Shown here piece by piece: positions 58,207 through 64,000 of a DNA stretch of 64,000 nt (positions are counted from its first letter, which is position 1; each line of letters begins with the position of its first letter). The position numbers and the translations under genes were made by a program. The DNA lies in NCBI GenBank assembly GCA_948474755.1, contig CAOLHI010000360.1, forward strand, positions 62,001 through 126,000, read 5' to 3'. Source of the stretch: Ctenosaura bakeri. Taxonomy: Eukaryota > Chordata > Lepidosauria > Squamata > Iguanidae. The notes under the pieces are model-generated. The model saw only the letters and a list, made by a program, of their open reading frames with translations, made no database searches and had not been told where the DNA came from.

Positions 58207-58707
58207 TTAAGGATGTGCCTTAGGCTTATCCTTCCTCCTATGCATCTTAGACAATTCCGTCAAAGCAACCTCCTTACTTTTCCTCTTCCAATCCTTCTCC
58301 TTCCTAGGCAGTTTGGTACTAGGTGGAGGAGAAGGATGGTCCTGACCATCATAGGTATGACTCGATGCTGGAGGTGCTTGGTCTTGAGATCTCGATGTTG
58401 AGCAAGATCTCGGTCTCGATGACGGTACCAACACATTCTGTCGAGAAGTGGAAGAAGAAGTAGAATAGGCCATTCTAGATGGTAAAGGAGTAGATTCAGT
58501 CCACTCGGACAGTTCTGAAGCAGTCAGTACGTTCTCCCACAGCAGGGCTTTCAGCCGAGCAGCCCTATCGAGATGAGTTTGGGGACAATGACAATTAGCT
58601 CCTATGTTGTGGCCCTCACCTAAACAAAGGAAGCACTTCGATTGTCCATCCTTATCTGGTATTTTTCTTCCACAGGTCACGCAACGCTTAAATACGGCCG
58701 TTGCCAT
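58207..58707 (-). pseudogene. DIRS Gag-like protein, N-terminal part with zinc knuckle
   Basis: Starting at the methionine at 58707 the frame gives MATAVFKRCVTCGRKI, then CFLCLGEGHNIGANC: a C-x2-C ... C-x2-C-x4-H-x4-C cysteine cluster. It continues through a Ser/Pro-rich region (SYSTSSSTSRQNVLV type) and ends in a lysine-rich tail (KLPRKEKDWKRKSKEVALTE). The longer frame back to 58818 adds a hydrophobic stretch encoded by the terminal-repeat side, so I prefer the internal start. As the first gene after the right terminal repeat, it is the expected Gag. Confidence 0.7.
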
Positions 58708-58829
58708 ACAACTTGCCCAGACAACACAATCCAGAAGAATAAACCAAGTCCAATCTAATCCAAATCCAAAACAACCAGACCAAAGCACCAGAAAATAGAG
58801 GAAAAACCCCATCCACAAAATAGCGAAAG

Positions 58830-59023
58830 GCTCCTATATGCTGCTCACACAGCAGATAAAAAGGAACTGACTGTTACAGGAGGTGAAGGCTTATACACTC
58901 TGAGCGGATGGGGGATGAGTCAACCGCCAAAACGCCAACAGTAGGCTCTAGAAGGTTCTGAAAGCTGTTTCTGCGCAGATGCAAAACCCATTTGTGTGAG
59001 TCACAGAGACCACAAAGAAGAAC
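58830..59023. repeat. DIRS right inverted terminal repeat
   Basis: Its complement matches the left repeat from ACTCACACAAATGGGTTT inwards, through CCTGTAACAGTCAGTTCC, with a TATA-like GTGTATAAGCC. The outermost bases (TTCTTTGTGGTCTCTGTG) differ from the left end but are represented in the internal complementary region, as expected for DIRS. Confidence 0.75.
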
Positions 59024-59656
59024 AGCACTTTCCAAGCTAGGAATGCATTCAAATTAATTAATGAAGTATCCAGGTAGCTACACCATAAGAATATTAACAA
59101 CAGATCTTCAATGCTGCACATAAGACAACTGTTTATGTCCTCAGCATACACAAACAGCCTGATAACAAAGCTTTCAATTAAGAAGGATTTATGGTTTGGT
59201 TTATGTTTCAGATATCCAAAACACAAAGTAGAAAAGTGGTTCATTTCATTACTCTTTTTTCTTGATGTACAGCCAATTCTATGCCACTTTAAACAACACT
59301 TGTCCCATCAACACTGTCCCCATCATGCAAGATAAACAACTCTAAAATTATTCAGTGCAATATTTCATATTAATGTACTTTTCTTTGATTCTGTAGATGA
59401 GAATGCTGAGAATATATAAAGTAAGCTGTGCAAACAGACACGATTTTAAAATTACTTCAGAATTTAAATGAGTAGAAGTTAGAAATAAGATAAGACTATC
59501 ATATGACTGGATTCTGCCCTTTACTATGTTTTATTTCTTAGTAAAACTTGTTATGATGTTGTGTGTGTGTATATCTATACAATTTCATACAATCTGGAAA
59601 TAGCCTAGAGGTACTTATATTTGCATGCTGAGGCAACTCTCTAGGGAAGCCAAGTC

Positions 59657-60400
59657 CAGGCATACCTCAGTTAACAAAACCTCTGACAAAAAAGCTTCTT
59701 TTTACAAAGTCTTTTTATGCCTATCCAGCCTCCCCCTTTTCCTCATTCTCTATCTAGCTGGAAGATGTTTAGCAGCATTGGCACTGGAAGTGTGGTGAAG
59801 GGATGGTGGAGAAACCAATTTTTCAGCATCAGATTGCAACAGCATGTCTTTAATAAACACTGCATTGAAGCTCAAAGTGAGAAAAACTGTGATTCTACTC
59901 TAGCCAAACTTACAATAGGCAAGGTAAACAATAATTTCTTTCAGAATCCCTTACTAAGCATGCATGAAATGAAAAAGGGTGGGGAGACAAGGTAAGCCTA
60001 CCTGACAAGCTTCCCACAGTATGTTTTGAAAAACGAGCACAGAATCTCTAAGTTTGGCCATCAAAACAGAAATCATATGGTGGAGGGTAGTGAAAGAAAA
60101 AAATTCTCCCTAGGTGCATTTTGGAAGAAGCTTTCAACTGGTCTCTAGAAGGCTGAAAATATTTTGGTTTACTTATGCAAGGTTTACTTGAGCTGGCTGT
60201 TTCATTTCATAACAGTATATTGTTAATTTTTGATAAAGTTTGCTGAAACTTATGGAACTGCTTTTTTGTTTGCTTGTTTGGTTTGTAGTATAGGAACAGA
60301 TCCCTGTTCTTTCCATCTTATTTCTGCCTCTAGTACCAACGTTTCTGTTAAAGAAGTAATGCCCAGGAACACATCTACCTTGTTAACTGAGATATACCTG
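59657..60400. mobile_element. Pogo/Tigger-like nonautonomous element, copy 2 (744 bp)
   Basis: The left end CAGGCATACCTCAGTTAACA and the complement of the right end CAGGTATATCTCAGTTAACA are inverted repeats of about 19 bases. TA follows on the right (60401-60402); the left duplicate is mutated (TC). Read from the right, the interior tracks copy 1 at 23175 block by block (TTCCTGGGCATTA, GTTTCAGCAAACTTT, AAAATGCACC). The 92-codon frame 59717-59995 has no transposase motif. Confidence 0.75.
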
Positions 60401-60404
60401 TAAA

Positions 60405-61980
60405 GTCTGTTCTGTGTGTCATAAATTAGACCTCCACATATTTCTCAGCAAAATCGCCGCCATCTTCTTTTAAAATCCTGAACTTCTGGGAAGACATTCA
60501 TCCCACAAGGCCAACTATTTTTCTGTGGAATTATACATCTCACTGCACCACTCAGCAAGCACCTCTGTCCCTTCCATATAGGAATTACTTGGACATTATT
60601 GTTCTGTAGGGACAGACATGTCAGGGACAGAAGCAGAAAAATATTTTGCTAAAAAAGCTCTCCAAATACATCAGGATCACTTCTTTCATTCAGTAGCCCC
60701 CTGAAGGCACATAGGAAATTGAAATGGTACCTTTGGAGAATATCAGCCTTCTCTGGTTTCAACTTCAGAACATATATGCATGTTTAGTTTTGAGAAAAAG
60801 TAGAAGAGAGAGGTATAACAACCTTTCATATTATAGCTAAATGCTGAAAGTTGATCCCAATAGGAATGGCTCCACCATTAGCCAAGTGACTGTGAGACCC
60901 CAACAGCAGACACCTAGCTAATCTTCTTCTAGTTAGTCTTGTCCATCAGAAGGCAGAACTGTGTATGCCACACAGCTTGTCCTGCACTTTCTAAAGTATT
61001 ATGCTGCCCTCACATGTAGCACAGAACCCAAACCCACTGCCAGTATTGAGGGTCAACTCCCAATCCAATCAGCATTTTGTACATGGAATAGAACTTTCAT
61101 GTCCTTTGCTTCAGGCAGCAAGATATCTTGGACAAGCCCCGTATCTCAAGGGTAAGTTAATATCAGTGACATGGCCCAAACAGTTCAGAGCCTTAAATGA
61201 AATATCCTTAAGAGATGAAGCCAAAATCAGTAGCTGAGAGCTCTATTCCATGACAGCTAAATGTTAAAAGGAGACCAGAGAAGCAAGAGGACCAAGAATA
61301 ATATCCAATGAATCCAACATGCAAAAAAACCAAAGGGGAGAGAAAACTATGAACAACAGGAGTTGATTTCAAGCCATTTATCAGGATCCAGGACTCAAGA
61401 GCTTGTTCAAAAGGCAAAGTTAGTGGGACATCCTTTTCAAAAGATAGAGTCTCTGGCAATACATTAGAATCAAGTATCTGATAACAAAAACACACATTTG
61501 TAAGTTCAAGGGTGGTCTTTGCTACAAAAAAGAATGCAGAAAAAATATCCATCAATACGAGCAGTGGCAATGAAAGGAATTTTGGAATCATATCTTATGT
61601 TTACTAAGGGGAATTTTCATGTTGGTTTGGGTGCATATAGAATCACCAGGAGATAAATTAATTTTTGTACTGCAGGGAGTAAGTTGTGAATCATGCCTGG
61701 TGAGTGCATCTGTCTTTTCTAGTCATAACTTCACAAGCTGGTATTGAACATGTCACAGCAAACAAGAATTTATTCAGTCCAATTAACACTAGCTCCCTTC
61801 ATGTAAGAGCACCATGCAAAACTGAATGTGATCTCACCACATGAAAATGTAAGACAAGAACCAAATTTTAAGATATGATGAATCGGTCTCTATCAAGAAT
61901 ATTTTGAGACAAGTAAATGATGTGTGATAAATACCTCTCACACTGCATTACTTACAAAAATTTGGGTTTGCAGTCCATTT
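60405..61980. other. Unassigned DNA
   Basis: No recognisable gene or bounded element. The minus frame 61208-61591 (127 codons) is hydrophobic but shows no domain and no splice context I trust. Confidence 0.4.
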
Positions 61981-61986
61981 ACAAGC

Positions 61987-62155
61987 ATTTGGATGCAGGA
62001 CTACCAATGAACTCCAGGTGCTATAGGGTGCATTTCAGAGGAAGAAAATGGCAAACTACCTCTAACATATCCCTTGCCTAGGAAAACTCCATGAAATTCA
62101 TGGGATTACCGTAAACTGGTAGGTCACTTGAAGGCACATAGGCATACACAGTACT
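61987..62155 (+). mobile_element. 5S rRNA-derived SINE, 5'-truncated copy 2
   Basis: It starts with a decayed 5S 3' portion (TTGGATGCAGGACTACCAAT, CCAGGTGCTATAGGGT), then has the shared body (TTTCAGAGGAAGAAAATGGC, CCCTTGCCTAGGAAAACTCC, ATGAAATTCATGGGATTACC) and the tail AGGTCACTTGAAGGCACATA. The body and tail match the 5S-headed SINE at 8041 and parts of the tRNA-headed family. Confidence 0.6.
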
Positions 62156-62159
62156 TTCA

Positions 62160-63080
62160 ATGAAACTACAATACAAATCTAGTTTTAGTGATCTCATCCC
62201 AGCTCAGAGTACAAACAGGAAACCTCTTCCAGTAGAAATACCTCAGCCATTGTCATTACAAGAGTGGCCTGACTGGAGACATGCAAGCTCTCTATTGATT
62301 CCACTCTTCAATCTGCGGGAAAATTTATTCCCCAGAAATTCCCAGCTGGGGCTAGAGATTGTGAACAACCAAGATTATCAAGGTCTATTTAGATGCTCTG
62401 TGGAAAGTTGGCAGAACAGGCAAGAATACCACACTTAGCTGTGAACGTTATTTTTTTTTTTTTTTGACAATTGAAAACACACACAGCAGCAATCATAAAA
62501 CTGAACATTTGTGCAATATCTTTTATGAATACCACTAAATGTTACAATAGTGGTATAAACATGGCATGGGTTTTCAAGTTCTTTAAAATTTAGCATGAGG
62601 GTACAAAACTGAAGGGATAGAGATGAAAAGTCCCAAAATCTGACCTGGAGGATTGACTGTGGTGTATGTGACTCAAGGTGCAAGACGGTTACTGCAGACA
62701 CTGTGATGGGAGAGCTGTTAAAAATATCAGCTTTAAGGTTGCACAGGACATGATTTTCCTCCATCCTCATCAAACTTAGCCCTGGCTGAGATTCAAGCAG
62801 CTCCTCCCTGTATATTTCAAAGCACGCAGGTTCAAAATTTGACATAACAGCAGAGGCATTATGTCTTTCTGAAAATGGAAATCATGACCATTGTGCCCTA
62901 AGCCAGATTATCAAAGAAGCTGTGGGCCTAGGCCTCATGATTCTTGTAACATAGAGCTGGTTTTGAGAATTATGCCAATGTTAATGGGAAAAAAAGCTAT
63001 TAAAAGGAGTTATACATGTGTTTTGATCTATAGAAGAAGAAGGAACACATTAAGTGATCTGCTGCAAGTTGCAACAATTT
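62160..63080. other. Unassigned DNA
   Basis: Contains a T-run at 62449-62465 and no recognisable gene. The 136-codon minus frame 62435-62845 starts from that T-run side as a poly-lysine tail and has no known domain. Confidence 0.4.
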
Positions 63081-63082
63081 TC

Positions 63083-63145
63083 AACTGGTCCATTTTTTAA
63101 AAAGTTTGAGAACCATCAGTACAGAGCAGGGATGGATAGCATGTA
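63083..63145. mobile_element. hAT terminal sequences, two facing ends
   Basis: AAAGTTTGAGAACCATCAGT (complement CTGATGGTTCTCAAACTTT) resembles the end of a Charlie-type hAT element. A few bases on, CAGGGATGGATAGCATGTAG resembles the start of another. Neither partner end was identified, so both may be relics. Confidence 0.35.
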
Positions 63146-63149
63146 GCCT

Positions 63150-64000
63150 TCCCTGCAAGTATATCCATAAGGATACCATGCTTAATGACTAACAGGCCCC
63201 TGTCCAGTTCCTTGTGTCCGTCATCCACCAAGGCAACCAAAGCTGTCTCCATCCCACCGCTAAGCCTAACACCAGTTGAAATGGGTCTAGATCAATGCTT
63301 CCCAACCTTTTGTCTCTTGTGTACCCTTTTCACAGCCCATTTCCATAAACTGTACTCTCCCTCTGCCACCATGTCCTTCAAGGTGAAAAAAAACCCCATC
63401 GGGGTGGAACTGGCTGTCACCACTGGGCACACTCCCTCCTCATGGAGAGGGACACAAGGAAGAGGAACAGGAAAGCAGGCTCAAGAAGCCACCTAATGTA
63501 GGCTGGGCTAGGGTGGTGGCAACTCAAATAGAAGGATGTGTGCATGTGTCAGAAAGACTCCCCCCTTTTTTTTTCTTTTAAAGTTTGTGGGCCAATAGCA
63601 GCTGGAAGTTCAGCTTGTGTGTCACTCTTCTCTTTATCTCTACAATTTTCCTCTCATCATCCCATTAGGTTTCATCCAGGACAGAAATGCCAATGCTGTG
63701 GACAATTAAGAATCACATCAAGTTGTGATATCCTCTGAGATTGACTTATACTTTATACTTTTCCCAACATTATTCAATATTTTATCACAAAGCTCTAAAT
63801 GCCCCTGTTCATTCCCCTAGGGATATGTGCACTCCAGGCTGGTTTAGATGATCTGTCTTATTCAGGAACTCGAGGAGCTGGAAAGCAGCCAAATGCTATA
63901 ACATCTTGATCAGAAATTGAATATTGGAAATTCACTGGTAATCATCCATTATTGGATTCTGGAAGAGATTTTTGGACAATGATTTTCTAATTGCCTCCTG
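63150..64000. other. Unassigned DNA to window end
   Basis: A further hAT-like start (CAATGCTTCCCAACCTTTTG, 63294) is possible. No gene is recognised. Confidence 0.35.

Larger units (their letters stand above)
54768..59023 (-). mobile_element. DIRS-type retrotransposon, internally deleted
   Basis: The element has inverted terminal repeats (left 54768-55110, right complement 58830-59023) sharing ACTCACACAAATGGGTTT, CAGAAACAGCTTTCAGAACC and TTCTAGAG. Next to the left repeat is an internal complementary region (55147-55235) made of the complement of both outer ends fused at an AAC/GTT trinucleotide. This is the arrangement known for DIRS elements, which replicate through a circle and integrate with a tyrosine recombinase without target duplication. 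Minus-strand order: Gag, a short piece of RT, tyrosine recombinase, internal complementary region. Most of RT and RNase H is missing, giving 4.26 kb against the roughly 5-6 kb usual for the group. Confidence 0.85.

Noticed and set aside
1..64000. CRISPR arrays, bacterial operons, riboswitches
   Set aside because: No regularly spaced direct repeats, no ribosome-binding-site pattern and no bacterial coding density; the sequence is vertebrate.

Overview
The window looks like non-genic (intergenic or intronic) DNA from a reptile, most likely a squamate (lizard or snake). It is AT-rich, has no bacterial-style coding density, and carries the repeat set expected of squamates: CR1 LINEs ending in ATTCTATG repeats, tRNA-derived and 5S rRNA-derived SINEs sharing a body and tail, a Sauria-type SINE, an RTE-like fragment, a DIRS element, hAT and pogo/Tigger-like DNA transposons, and LTR pieces. 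The species call is inference from repeat types. I recognise no complete host gene. Two short stretches (6286-6417 plus; 34443-34539 minus) look like possible coding exons, but neither could be matched to a known protein.

Layout. 1-12.8 kb: a GC-rich hairpin, a U2 snRNA-like relic, a possible exon, two pogo-type MITEs, a Sauria SINE next to a 5S-derived SINE, and a 1.9-kb hAT element (9425-11331) with an 8-bp target duplication, containing two small GGC/GGG-ended MITEs. Just after it a CR1 is inserted inside a tRNA-derived SINE. 12.8-35 kb: mostly unassigned AT-rich DNA with scattered SINEs, a second CR1 (21.6-22.8 kb), a 685-bp pogo-like element (23175-23859), LINE 3' tails, an RTE-like RT fragment, CR1 pieces separated by a 333-bp solo-LTR-like element with a 5-bp target duplication, and an inverted pair of hammerhead-core-like repeats at 34.1 kb.

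35.5-42.3 kb: a nearly full-length but dead non-LTR retrotransposon (ORF1, APE endonuclease, RT, C-terminal CCHC knuckle), its ORF2 end split by an LTR-type insertion. 43-54 kb: a minus-strand CR1 remnant, a well-preserved tRNA SINE with target duplication, a perfect 16-bp hairpin and small MITEs. 54768-59023: a DIRS-type retrotransposon on the minus strand with inverted terminal repeats, an internal complementary region and a tyrosine recombinase frame with catalytic residues in place, but most of RT/RNase H deleted. 59.7-60.4 kb: a second copy of the 23-kb pogo-like element in the opposite orientation.

The coding-looking content is almost entirely transposon remains. The strongest items are the structurally legible DIRS element, nested insertions that give relative ages, related DNA-transposon copies with clear TIR/TSD boundaries, and repeats resembling catalytic or structural RNAs (5S, U2, hammerhead core).
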